From contig CALKIH010000037.1 in NCBI GenBank assembly GCA_937995335.1, positions 11,615-75,614 of the forward strand: a stretch of DNA of 64,000 nt. The letters run 5' to 3'. This document shows, piece after piece, positions 55,665 through 63,967 of the stretch. How positions within the stretch are numbered: the stretch's first letter is position 1; each line of letters starts with the position of its first letter. The DNA comes from UBA2357 sp002344625. GTDB lineage: Bacteria > Pseudomonadota > Gammaproteobacteria > Burkholderiales > Rhodocyclaceae. Made by a program: the position numbers and the translations under genes. The notes beneath the pieces are model-generated. The model saw nothing but the letters and a program-made list of their open reading frames with translations. It made no database searches and had not been told where the DNA came from.

Positions 55665-56906
55665 TCACTCTTCGCTGCGCCGCCCCGCCTGCAGACCGAG
55701 CTGCTTGAGTTTGCGGTAGAGGTGGGTGCGCTCGAGGCCGCACTTCTCGGCGATGCGGGTCATGTTGTTGCCCTCCAGACGCAGGTGGTGTTCGAAGTAG
55801 AGGCGTTCGAATGCTTCGCGCGCATCACGCAGCGGTTGATCGAGGGTAACGCTGTAACAGCTATCCACCGGCGGCGGCAGTACCCGTCTGACATCGGCGA
55901 GGCTGATCTCCTCCTCGAGGGTGCCGAGGGCCAGCGACTTCACCGCCGCGCGCAGTTCGAGAAAGCCGCCTGGCCAGCTCTGGGTGCGCAGGGCATTCAA
56001 CGCTGCGCTCGAGAGCCGCCGCCGCGAAACCTCCCCCGCCTCCACCAGATGGAGCAGCAACTGGGTGGCCAGTTCCGGCACGTCTTCCTGCACATCTGCG
56101 ATGGTGGGGGGCGCGAGGCTGACCTCGAACAGACGGGCGACCAAACCCTCCTCCCATCCATCCGCCAACAGGTTTTCGGCCGTGCTCTCGGTCGCCGCGA
56201 CCAGATGTTGATTGAAGCGGTCGAGCCGTTCGAGCGCGAAGGCGAGATTCTTCTGTTGAGTGCGGCTCAGGCGCGCCAATTCGGGAACGAACAGAATGCC
56301 GCCGTGGCTGGCCTGGAGCTGCTTGATGTCGAGCGGCTGTGTCACCAGCGAGACGTCGAGCCACGGCCCGCTTTCGGCGTGCACGCTGCGCGCCGCCAAC
56401 TCGGCCAGGCTGCCGGTGCCGACCCGTAGCAGCAATACCCGCGACTTCTCGGCGATCTGCTGCAGACGGCGGCGCAAGTCGCGCAGGGGTACGGAGCGGG
56501 TGAACGCGGCCAGCGTCAGCGGCGACGGTTCGCCCGGCGCCGAGGGGCGCTGCAGGCCACGTTTGACTGCGGATAGCAGTTTCTGCAGCGCGATCGGTTT
56601 TTCCAGATAATCGATCGCACCGATGCGGGTCGCTTCGACCGCGGTGTCGATCGTGCCATGCCCCGACATCATCACCACCGGCATGGTGAGCTGTCCGTTC
56701 GCGGACCATTCCTTGAGCAGGGTGATCCCGTCGGTATCCGGCATCCAGATGTCCAGCAGTACCAGATCGGGGCGTTTCGCGTTTCGCGAGGCACGCGCCG
56801 ATGCCGCATTCTCTGCGACGATAATGTCGTGACCTTCGTCACGCAGGATCTCGGACAGCAGCTCTCTGATACCGACTTCGTCGTCAACGATAAGAATGTT
56901 AGCCAT
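55665..56906 (-). CDS. NtrX-like response regulator with degenerate AAA+ domain
   Basis: A 413-residue protein. The receiver is intact (D52 in LVLLDIWMPD, T/S switch in MMSGHG, K103 in DYLEKPI). The central domain aligns with sigma-54 activators at its edges, but the Walker A site is RVGTGSLAEL (about 161-170) with no GK[TE], the GAFTGA loop is missing, and the Walker B reads GGILFVPEL without the Asp. The C-terminal Fis-type helix-turn-helix (NNMTRIAEKCGLERTHLYRKL, about 379-400) is intact. It should bind DNA but not activate sigma-54 polymerase. It follows ntrY by 9 bp. Confidence 0.9.
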   Translation of the reverse strand: MANILIVDDEVGIRELLSEILRDEGHDIIVAENAASARASRNAKRPDLVLLDIWMPDTDGITLLKEWSANGQLTMPVVMMSGHGTIDTAVEATRIGAIDYLEKPIALQKLLSAVKRGLQRPSAPGEPSPLTLAAFTRSVPLRDLRRRLQQIAEKSRVLLLRVGTGSLAELAARSVHAESGPWLDVSLVTQPLDIKQLQASHGGILFVPELARLSRTQQKNLAFALERLDRFNQHLVAATESTAENLLADGWEEGLVARLFEVSLAPPTIADVQEDVPELATQLLLHLVEAGEVSRRRLSSAALNALRTQSWPGGFLELRAAVKSLALGTLEEEISLADVRRVLPPPVDSCYSVTLDQPLRDAREAFERLYFEHHLRLEGNNMTRIAEKCGLERTHLYRKLKQLGLQAGRRSEE

Positions 56907-56915
56907 ATGTCCCTG

Positions 56916-59030
56916 TCACTGGTCGGAGCTCGAAAGCCGTAGACGGATTCGAATCTCGGCGCCCCCGTTGTCGCGGTTGAGCAGACGGACGTCTCCGCCG
57001 TGTTCATCGATGATTTTCTTGACGATCGCAAGACCCAGTCCCGTACCACGGCTCTTGGTCGTGAAGTAGGGTTCGAAGGCGCGCGCCAAGAGTTCCGGCG
57101 GGAAGCCCGGCCCGTTGTCGCGAATCGTCAAGGTGGCCCGATCACCGTCATGCCGGGTTTCAATCTGTATCTCGCCCTGCTCGGTGTCGGACAAGGCATC
57201 TTCGGCATTCTGCAGCAGATTATGGATGATCTGCCTGATCTGTGCCGCATCACCCAGCACCGGGGGCACATCGCCGCCGAGATCCACGCGGATGCGAACC
57301 CTGGAGCCTTCGTACAAATGCAAGACCTCGGGAATGAGGTCATTGAGCGAAAGCCGCCCGAGCGAGGGATTGGGCAGTTTCGCATAGTCGCGAAACGCAT
57401 TCACCAGGTTTTTCATCGCTTCGACCTGATTCACGATCGTGCGGGTCGAGCGCTCGAGCACCTCGCGCCCGTCGACATCCAGCCGGTCGGAAAGCTTGTA
57501 CGCCAGACGCTCGGCCGAAAGCTGGATCGGGGTGAGCGGATTCTTGATCTCGTGTGCCAGCCGCCGCGCCACTTCCGCCCATGCGGCGGTACGCTGGGCG
57601 ATCAGCAGCCGCGAGATATCGTCGAACACCACGACCATGCCGCCACCGGTCGCGATCGGCAGGCGGGCACCGTGGATCAGCAGCGTCTGCGGGGCACTGT
57701 CGTGGCGGGCGACCTCGAGCTGTTCGTGCCAATCGCCCTCATGTTCGCCGAACCCCTTCAACAAGGCATCGCGAAACTGCGCATGGTTTGGCCATTCGCT
57801 CAGCGAAAAATCCTCGAACCCCTCGAGTTCGTCGCGCAGGATATCGGTCGCGCCACGGTTCGCGGCGCGCAGATAACCCTCGGTATCGAACGCAAGCACC
57901 CCGGTCGACAGGTGGGCCAGCACGCTTTCGAGGTAGGCGCGATTTGCTTCGACTTCGCTGCGGCTCTCTTCGGCCTGACCGCGGGCATCGAGCAGTTGCC
58001 GGATCATCTGGTTGAACGACAGGATCAACACCCCGAGCTCATCGCGGGCGGGCAGCGCCTGACGGGGGCTCAGATCACCCTGCGCGACCGCCTGTGTTCC
58101 TTCGGCCAGGATCAGCAAGGGCGCCGCCAGGCGCCGGGCCAGCACGAAGGCGAAGGCCATCGCAGCCAAGAGTGCCAGCAGCAAGGTGAGCGTGAGCGTG
58201 AGCGAATAGATTCTGCTGAGCCCCTTGCGCCCCAGCACCAGCTGCTGGTATTCCCGATGCGCCTCCTGAACCGCGTCGACGTGCCGGGCGAAGGTCTCGG
58301 GCACCGGCTGGGTCAGCTGCAGATAGGCAGGCTCCGACAGCGATGCGCGCGAAGTGACCGGCACCACCACCCGGATCAGCAAACCATCGCCCGGACGGCT
58401 GTCGACGATCCGGAACAGCTGTGCCTGACGCGCCTGACGCATCTGGGCCTGGGTCGGCAACTCCGGCAGAAGGGTGCTCGCACCGTCGGTGACGGTGGCG
58501 AGAATCTGGCCATTCGCCGCGATCAGGGTTGCGCTGGCGACGCCCGCCTGATCACGCATCCGGTTGAGATGGGTGGACGAAACGACGGCGAGCTCGCCGA
58601 GCTCGAACGCGAGTTCGTGCGCCTTGTCGCTCACCTGCGAAACCAGATAGTCGAGCGCATTCTGACCCAGTGCGACCCCGCCTTCGAGGGCCCGGTCCAC
58701 CCGCACATCGAACCACGAGTCGATGCTGCGCACGACGAACTGCAGCGAAACCGCGTACACGATCACACCGGGCACCAGGGCCATCAACCCGAACATCAAC
58801 ATCAGGCGAAACTTGAGCCGCGAGCCGAAGACATGGGCACGGTAGTCGCGCCACAGCCGCCGCAACTGAATCCCCACCAGCGCGGCCAGACCAACCGCCA
58901 CCGCGCCGTTGAGTGCAAGCAAGAACGGATAGGCCCCCGCGAACAGATCGGTGTTGGCACTCGCGGAGGTCAGCAGGAACAGCGAGATCGCTGCGATCGC
59001 GGCAAGAATGACCAGCGCGATCCGCTTCAT
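56916..59030 (-). CDS. NtrY-like sensor histidine kinase
   Basis: A 704-residue membrane kinase. Several N-terminal helices and a periplasmic stretch precede a HAMP domain (about 300-355, LARRLAAPLLILAEGTQAVA). A PAS domain (about 375-470) and the kinase core follow, with H-box RRLAHEIKNPLTPIQLSAERL, N-box NLLQNAEDALSD and G-boxes DNGPGFPPEL and GTGLGLAIVKK, all intact. It is the obvious partner of the NtrX-like regulator encoded downstream and overlaps the DUF4390 gene by 4 bp. Confidence 0.94.
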   Translation of the reverse strand: MKRIALVILAAIAAISLFLLTSASANTDLFAGAYPFLLALNGAVAVGLAALVGIQLRRLWRDYRAHVFGSRLKFRLMLMFGLMALVPGVIVYAVSLQFVVRSIDSWFDVRVDRALEGGVALGQNALDYLVSQVSDKAHELAFELGELAVVSSTHLNRMRDQAGVASATLIAANGQILATVTDGASTLLPELPTQAQMRQARQAQLFRIVDSRPGDGLLIRVVVPVTSRASLSEPAYLQLTQPVPETFARHVDAVQEAHREYQQLVLGRKGLSRIYSLTLTLTLLLALLAAMAFAFVLARRLAAPLLILAEGTQAVAQGDLSPRQALPARDELGVLILSFNQMIRQLLDARGQAEESRSEVEANRAYLESVLAHLSTGVLAFDTEGYLRAANRGATDILRDELEGFEDFSLSEWPNHAQFRDALLKGFGEHEGDWHEQLEVARHDSAPQTLLIHGARLPIATGGGMVVVFDDISRLLIAQRTAAWAEVARRLAHEIKNPLTPIQLSAERLAYKLSDRLDVDGREVLERSTRTIVNQVEAMKNLVNAFRDYAKLPNPSLGRLSLNDLIPEVLHLYEGSRVRIRVDLGGDVPPVLGDAAQIRQIIHNLLQNAEDALSDTEQGEIQIETRHDGDRATLTIRDNGPGFPPELLARAFEPYFTTKSRGTGLGLAIVKKIIDEHGGDVRLLNRDNGGAEIRIRLRLSSSDQ

Positions 59031-59587
59031 CGAATCGCCCCGGCCAGGAAGGTCCAGGTCATCCAGTCGGTGGCGAGATTCCAGTCCCTGCTGCCGATTG
59101 CGGTCACCTGGAACGGCTTGGGCAACATGGCCGTATCGTGGCGAAAGCGCAAAGCTGCGTTGTACGACACACCGGCCTGCAGCGCATCCGGACTCGCCAC
59201 TTTCCAGTTGCGGATTCGCGACATGGTTCGGATCGCCTCATCGATCGTATCGAAGCTGCGATGCAGCGTGCCGATGCTCAGGCGGTAGCTGCGGGTGATG
59301 GTGTGATAGACCAGGCGGTACTCGATCGTGCGCTCGACCACGTCGCGGTTCAACCAGTACCAGCGTGGCTGTTCGATCTGGAATTCCGCGATGAAATGCA
59401 GGGGCACACCGCGATTGACCACTTCGATCAAGCGCGCGTTGAGCTTCAGGTCGATGTCCGCATTGACGACGTAACCCTCCTCGGTGAGCACGATTTCGGC
59501 GTACTGGATCTCGGATTCCGCAACGGCCATCGTGTTCAGCGCGAAGCAGAACATCAGCGTCAGGAACAGGCGGAACGACCTAATCAT
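59027..59587 (-). CDS. DUF4390 protein, exported
   Basis: A 186-residue protein with a signal peptide (RSFRLFLTLMFCFALNTMAVAE) and a beta-rich domain (ADIDLKLNARLIEVVNRGVPLHFIAEFQIEQPRWYW) that follows the DUF4390 pattern found next to ntrY in betaproteobacteria. Function is unknown; the conserved linkage suggests a role with the kinase. The ATG at 59587 overlaps the end of rsmB by 8 bp; an upstream frame to 59686 would lack a signal peptide. Confidence 0.85.
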   Translation of the reverse strand: MIRSFRLFLTLMFCFALNTMAVAESEIQYAEIVLTEEGYVVNADIDLKLNARLIEVVNRGVPLHFIAEFQIEQPRWYWLNRDVVERTIEYRLVYHTITRSYRLSIGTLHRSFDTIDEAIRTMSRIRNWKVASPDALQAGVSYNAALRFRHDTAMLPKPFQVTAIGSRDWNLATDWMTWTFLAGAIR

Positions 59588-60905
59588 GCTTCTGTACGAG
59601 CGCGTAGAAAAAACCGTCATTCTCGCTGCTCGGCAACACGTAAGCCCCCGGCCCATCGTCCAGAGGCAAACGCCGGGCGTCAGCATGACGTCCGCAGAAG
59701 CGCTCGATCTGCCGCGTGTTTTCTTCGTCGAACACCGAGCAGGTCACGTAGAGCATTTTTCCCCCGGGTTTCAGGGTTGGCCACAGCGCATCGAGAATCC
59801 TGCGTTGCTGAGCCGCAAAGCGCGCGATGTCTTCGGGCCGGCGCAGCCACTTGATATCGGGATGGCGACGCACGGCACCCGAGGCCGAGCACGGCACGTC
59901 GGCAAGAATCCGGTCGAAGGGCGTGCCGTCCCACCAGGATTCGACCGCGGCCGCGTCGGCGTTGAGCAGCTGTTTAGCAACGAGACCCAGGCGTTCGAGA
60001 TTGGCACGAATCCGCCCGATGCGGTTCGGATCGAGTTCGAGCGCGCAGAGTGCGACATCCGCACGTTCGAGCATATGTGCCGTCTTCCCGCCAGGCGCCG
60101 CGCATGCGTCCAACACCCGCTGTCCGTCGTCGAGATCGAGGCTGGGCGCTGCCCACTGCGCCCCCGCGTCCTGCACCGACAACCAGCCTTCGGCAAATCC
60201 GGGCAAGCTCGATACCGGCTGCGGCTGGCGTAGCAGAAGCGCCCCGTTGGGCTGGACGCGGTATTCGATATGCGCGGCAGCCAAGGCCTCGAGCGTGCGC
60301 GTTCGGTCGTGGCAACGGTTGAGTCGCAGGCTCATCGGCGGCCGCTGATTGCCGGCATCCAGTATTTGCTCCCAGGCGTCTGGATGGTCGGCACGCACCC
60401 GCTCGACCCACCAGTGGGGGTGTGCATATCGCGCTGCCGGGTCGCGTGCGATTGCTTGATCGAACTCTTCACGCCTGCGCACGGCGTTGCGCAACACTCC
60501 ATTCACCACGCCTCGCAAACCGGGTGCCAGACTCGCGCAAGCGCTCACCGCCTGGTCAACAATCGTATGCGCATGCTCGGGACGAGTTCGCAGGCGGTGG
60601 AGCGCCACCAACAAGATCGCGTGAAGTTCGGTCGGCAGGGGTTTGTGCAACAGCTTGTTCAGCACCAGATCGCCACGGCCGTAGTCGCGCAGACAACCGG
60701 CACTCATATCTCGCACCGCACCCCGGACTTGATCCGGCCAAGCCAAGAGGCGGGCCTGCTCTTCGAAGGCATCGGCAAGACTATTCCCTTCCACCACCTT
60801 GGCCACCAATTGGGCCGATTGCAGAAGGGCGTATGCAAGGCTTGTTACCTCAAGCTTGGGGCGTACGCCCGACGTCCGCTTTGGTTCAAGTTGAGGCACG
60901 TACAT
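59580..60905 (-). CDS. rsmB: 16S rRNA m5C967 methyltransferase RsmB
   Basis: A 441-residue enzyme with an N-terminal NusB-like domain (about 15-150) and a C-terminal methyltransferase. The SAM motif region is VLDACAAPGGKTAHML, and the two catalytic cysteines lie in ADVPCSASGAVRRHPDIKW and VTCSVFDEENTRQI. It heads the run rsmB-DUF4390-ntrY-ntrX, as in other betaproteobacteria. The upstream gap of 210 bp to the TSUP gene contains a perfect parS site. Confidence 0.94.
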   Translation of the reverse strand: MYVPQLEPKRTSGVRPKLEVTSLAYALLQSAQLVAKVVEGNSLADAFEEQARLLAWPDQVRGAVRDMSAGCLRDYGRGDLVLNKLLHKPLPTELHAILLVALHRLRTRPEHAHTIVDQAVSACASLAPGLRGVVNGVLRNAVRRREEFDQAIARDPAARYAHPHWWVERVRADHPDAWEQILDAGNQRPPMSLRLNRCHDRTRTLEALAAAHIEYRVQPNGALLLRQPQPVSSLPGFAEGWLSVQDAGAQWAAPSLDLDDGQRVLDACAAPGGKTAHMLERADVALCALELDPNRIGRIRANLERLGLVAKQLLNADAAAVESWWDGTPFDRILADVPCSASGAVRRHPDIKWLRRPEDIARFAAQQRRILDALWPTLKPGGKMLYVTCSVFDEENTRQIERFCGRHADARRLPLDDGPGAYVLPSSENDGFFYALVQKHD

Positions 60906-61068
60906 TCATCCACTTGTATATTTGAATGTGATCGCGGGAATACCACGATTCCGGAATGAACACATTGTAGCGCCTCACCTCTTAAGAACTCCGTTGAAAC
61001 GTCGTCGTGCGTGTCCGTTTCAACACCAGCCTGCTTGGGCAATGGTCGCGGATTCGAGGCTTTCGGTT

Positions 61069-61084
61069 TGTTTCACGTGAAACA
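61069..61084. other. parS centromere-like site, perfect
   Basis: TGTTTCACGTGAAACA is identical to the 16-bp consensus palindrome bound by chromosomal ParB. It lies in the gap between the start of rsmB and the end of the TSUP gene. In bacteria such sites mark the origin-proximal region. Confidence 0.88.
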
Positions 61085-61115
61085 AGACTTCGTCGCTGCG
61101 ATCGTCATCGCCCTT

Positions 61116-61895
61116 TCACCCTGCCCGAATCAAATCGTAGGCCATCTTCAACACCAGAGCGCTGACAACAAACAGGAACATCTTCCTTACGAATCCGGCC
61201 CCATGCCGAATCGCCATTCTCGAACCGAGAATGGCGCCACTCAGATTGGCAACAGCCATCATCGCGCCGAGCAACCACATCATTTCAACGTTAATCGCAA
61301 AGTAGCTGATAGCCGCCAGATTGGTAGCCACGTTCAGTATCTTCGCCGTGACCGACGCCTTGAGAAAATCCATTTGCAGAAAGCGCACGAACAAAAAGAT
61401 GAAGAAACTGCCCGTGCCCGGCCCGAAGAAACCGTCGTAAAAACCGATACCACCGCCTATCGTAACTACCTTGAAGATATCGCTGCTGGTCTGTCGCGAC
61501 TCGATTCCAATCGTTCCAAAATCTTTCTTAATGAACGTATAAATCGCCACCAGAATCAACAGGGCTAGTATGAATGGCCGTATCAGATCCGGTGGCAGAT
61601 ACGTCACCACCTTAGCCCCGTACCAAGACCCCACCAGTGCCGCGAACGCACCAGGCAAAGCGAGCCGCCACGGCACGCGGACCCGGCGTGCATACTGTAT
61701 CGCCGCGCTGCTGGTACCGACGATACTTGCCAGCTTGTTGGTGCCGAACAGCGTGGCTGGCGCAGTTGCAGGAAATGCGGCCAACAAAGCAGGCGTTTGA
61801 ATCAGCCCACCGCCGCCAACCACCGCATCGACATAACCCGCCCCGAACGCTGCAAGCGCAAGGAAAACGTAGACAAGTTCGACATCATTCATCAC
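61116..61895 (-). CDS. TSUP (TauE/SafE) family membrane transporter
   Basis: A 259-residue membrane protein with about eight helices. VGGGGLIQTPALLAAFPATAPATLFGTNKLASIVGT and the second-half GGGIGFYDGFFGPGTGSFFIFLFVRFL are the paired family motifs. TSUP proteins move sulfite, sulfonates or organic anions; the substrate here is unknown. Base composition is clearly more AT-rich than in its neighbours, hinting at horizontal acquisition. The gene is bracketed by the two parS-like sites. Confidence 0.9.
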   Translation of the reverse strand: MMNDVELVYVFLALAAFGAGYVDAVVGGGGLIQTPALLAAFPATAPATLFGTNKLASIVGTSSAAIQYARRVRVPWRLALPGAFAALVGSWYGAKVVTYLPPDLIRPFILALLILVAIYTFIKKDFGTIGIESRQTSSDIFKVVTIGGGIGFYDGFFGPGTGSFFIFLFVRFLQMDFLKASVTAKILNVATNLAAISYFAINVEMMWLLGAMMAVANLSGAILGSRMAIRHGAGFVRKMFLFVVSALVLKMAYDLIRAG

Positions 61896-61939
61896 GAATC
61901 AATAGCCCTTTCAGCCAGCCCTGCCGCTCATCAACAAAC

Positions 61940-61955
61940 TGTTTCACGTGGAACA
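61940..61955. other. parS-like site, one mismatch
   Basis: TGTTTCACGTGGAACA differs from the ParB consensus palindrome at one position (G for A). It is 871 bp from the perfect site at 61069 and lies 44 bp upstream of the TSUP start codon. Confidence 0.78.
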
Positions 61956-62521
61956 CAGCATCTGATCATCACACAGCAGATCGCCGAAGCAAACCGCTCA
62001 GCATTGCTTCCCTCATACATCAAAATCGTGACATGAACAGTTCGGCAAGCGGTAACACCGAGGTCCGCATGACCCACGCGTACTTACCTAGCCATTTGGT
62101 CTCACCAACAATTAGTGCCATCTCAAGATTCGCCGGAAGACAACGGCGAACAGCTATCCCGGAACTCCACCTCACTTCCCGATACAGAAGGATTTTTTAA
62201 GGCCTATCCTGTTGATTATAAATAATATTTATTGATGTTCTTGGCGTGCTTGGACCTATTCTTGGACCCAAAGCCGATGTGTGTCTCTTGATGGACGTAC
62301 ATGGCTCTTCTTGGACGATCCATGTTCTGCCTACGCTGATGAAGTGCGCTGGCCGACGCCTCTTGTCTTGCCATCAACGCCCACTAACTGCTGCTGGACC
62401 ATTTTCCTACCTTCTGTCGCAGAACGCCAAGGATGCTTTGATCTGTTCCAGCTCAAACAATACGGGTAGCGCGCAGTTCGGATTGTTTGCGGCGGCAGCG
62501 GTAATGCTGGGGTGAGATGGC
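61956..62521. other. AT-richer intergenic stretch at a probable element border
   Basis: About 560 bp without a convincing gene. Composition falls noticeably below the rest of the window, with an AT tract near 62197-62235. Short TTGGAC direct repeats occur at 62250-62316. No tRNA gene or clear attachment repeat is seen. It probably contains the junction between chromosome and the mobile DNA that follows. Confidence 0.5.
62250..62316. repeat. Short direct repeats TTGGAC
   Basis: TTGGAC occurs at 62250-62255, 62262-62267 and 62311-62316, the last two within TTCTTGGAC. A variant CTCTTGATGGAC lies between them. They could be iteron-like or attachment-related, or chance. Confidence 0.35.
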
Positions 62522-62558
62522 GGCTCCTTTGGCCATGTGGCTGATACCGACAGGAGCC
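62522..62558 (+). promoter_or_regulatory. Inverted repeat enclosing the ribosome-binding site
   Basis: GGCTCCT (62522-62528) is the exact reverse complement of AGGAGCC (62552-62558). The right arm includes the AGGAG ribosome-binding site of the gene starting at 62564, so a hairpin would hide it. Confidence 0.5.
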
Positions 62559-62563
62559 TTGCC

Positions 62564-63748
62564 ATGTCACATCAACCTTCAGATATCATCACCCCGAAAG
62601 CCTTGTTGCTGGATGAGCGGCTGACGCCGCTGGAGCGCAATGCCTGGCTGACGTTCCGTGCGCTGGCTAGCAGCGACGGCACCGTGGTCCTCAGCTACGA
62701 CGCGCTACGCAAATACCTGCCCAGCGCACCGGGCAGCAAGCAGGCGGCCCTTGAAACAGTGTCCAGGGCTGTACTTTGCCTGCGGCTGTCCACCTGGATT
62801 GCCCTGGTCGAATACCGTCGCAACCCCATGACCGGCTTCTCCATGGCCAGCCGTTATGCCGTGCGCAATCAACCGCTGACTTTCGTCGACGCATGTCTGG
62901 AAGACGACGATTACCTGCCGTTGCTCGAACGGGCACTCAGCCATAGCAGTGCGACGATTCGCCAGTTGGCTCGGTCCATCCTCGACGAGGCTATGCGTCA
63001 GCCTGATGCTTTGGAGAGGTTGCCTGCTGCAGCGAGGGAATGCATCGAACAGTTGCGGGGCAATGACGATGACCATGATCCAGGTGGCCCAAGTGGGTCA
63101 ACGCCACCCGACGATCGCAGTCCCATCACGAACAGGCCCGTCGAAGCTAGGCAGGACATTCCGAAGTCCGCACCCGCATCCACTGCAACAGTACGTACTG
63201 TAGAAAAAGAAGTATTAAAAGAAGTACATACGTACCTGCCACAGTCCGAAGTGCAAGTGTCCGGGACAGCTTTGCCGATCCGCTTCCGGCAACTGCCGCA
63301 GGATCAACAGCAAATCCTTATGGCGCGTCTCAGGGGCCTGGCGTTGGAGCAACGCCAGGCCGTGCTGGCGGAATGGGACGCGCGCTGCGCCTCGGGTGCT
63401 GTGCATAACGCCATTGCCTACCTGTACGGGCTGATCAAGAAGGCGGTGAACGGGATGTTCAAGCTGTGGGCCGCGCGCAAACCTGCTCCGCATCAAACGC
63501 CTGCAACAGCAGCCAGTGGATTGCAGGTCTCGCCGCCTGCAGCCTCTGCATTGTCTGATGTCCCAGCCGTCAAACCGGCCTCTCGCGACGTGGTGGAGCA
63601 GTCCTTGGCGCAGATTCGGCAAATCCTGCAGCCGTCCGCAAAATCGGTTGGACAGATCATTGAGAGCATGGCGGGCAGTGGCGTGCTGCCTACTCGGATC
63701 AAAGGGGCGCACGTTGCAGGAATGCCTGGGTCGCTTGGTGCAACGTAA
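62564..63748 (+). CDS. STY4528-family ICE replication protein
   Basis: A 394-residue protein. The N-terminal region (PKALLLDERLTPLERNAWLTFRAL, DALRKYLPSAPGSKQAALETVSRAVLCLRLSTWI) has the winged-helix look of replication initiators and matches, to my recognition, the STY4528 family carried by SPI-7/PFGI-type integrative conjugative elements. The middle is low-complexity and the C-terminal half Gln/Ala-rich. The start at 62564 has AGGAG at good spacing. The partner genes expected nearby (parA, STY4526-like) are not in view. Confidence 0.75.
   Translation: MSHQPSDIITPKALLLDERLTPLERNAWLTFRALASSDGTVVLSYDALRKYLPSAPGSKQAALETVSRAVLCLRLSTWIALVEYRRNPMTGFSMASRYAVRNQPLTFVDACLEDDDYLPLLERALSHSSATIRQLARSILDEAMRQPDALERLPAAARECIEQLRGNDDDHDPGGPSGSTPPDDRSPITNRPVEARQDIPKSAPASTATVRTVEKEVLKEVHTYLPQSEVQVSGTALPIRFRQLPQDQQQILMARLRGLALEQRQAVLAEWDARCASGAVHNAIAYLYGLIKKAVNGMFKLWAARKPAPHQTPATAASGLQVSPPAASALSDVPAVKPASRDVVEQSLAQIRQILQPSAKSVGQIIESMAGSGVLPTRIKGAHVAGMPGSLGAT
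63188..63201. repeat. 14-bp perfect palindrome within the STY4528-like gene
   Basis: ACAGTACGTACTGT is a perfect palindrome in an AT-rich patch of the coding sequence, in the low-complexity linker of the protein. Significance unknown. Confidence 0.4.
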
Positions 63749-63820
63749 GGTATGACATTACACTTGATGTTCGGCTAGACCGCGCTGTCGTTGGTCTCTA
63801 TCACGTGGAGGTACCACGCC

Positions 63821-63967
63821 ATGTCCATGCACAATCCACCGCATCCCGGCGAGTCCCTGCGCGAGGATGTGTTGCCCGCTATTGGCCTGAGCATCACCGC
63901 CCTGGCCGAGCACCTGGGTTACTCCCGTGGCCAACTCTCCACTGTGCTAGGGTGTGTTCACAATTGA
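63821..63967 (+). pseudogene. Truncated higA-like antitoxin gene
   Basis: A frame of 48 codons starting MSMHNPPHPGESLREDVLP and continuing IGLSITALAEHLGYSRGQLSTVL is the N-terminal half of a HigA/VapI-type helix-turn-helix antitoxin, which normally has about 95-105 residues. After STVL the homology stops and a stop codon follows four codons later. The break lies at CTAG (63947-63950), where unrelated sequence begins. The cognate higB toxin gene is not present in the roughly 70 bp between the STY4528-like gene and this start. Confidence 0.8.

Noticed and set aside
62246..62515. A 89-codon plus-strand frame before the STY4528-like gene
   Set aside because: No ribosome-binding site, no recognisable motif and unusual composition; more likely non-coding element-border DNA.
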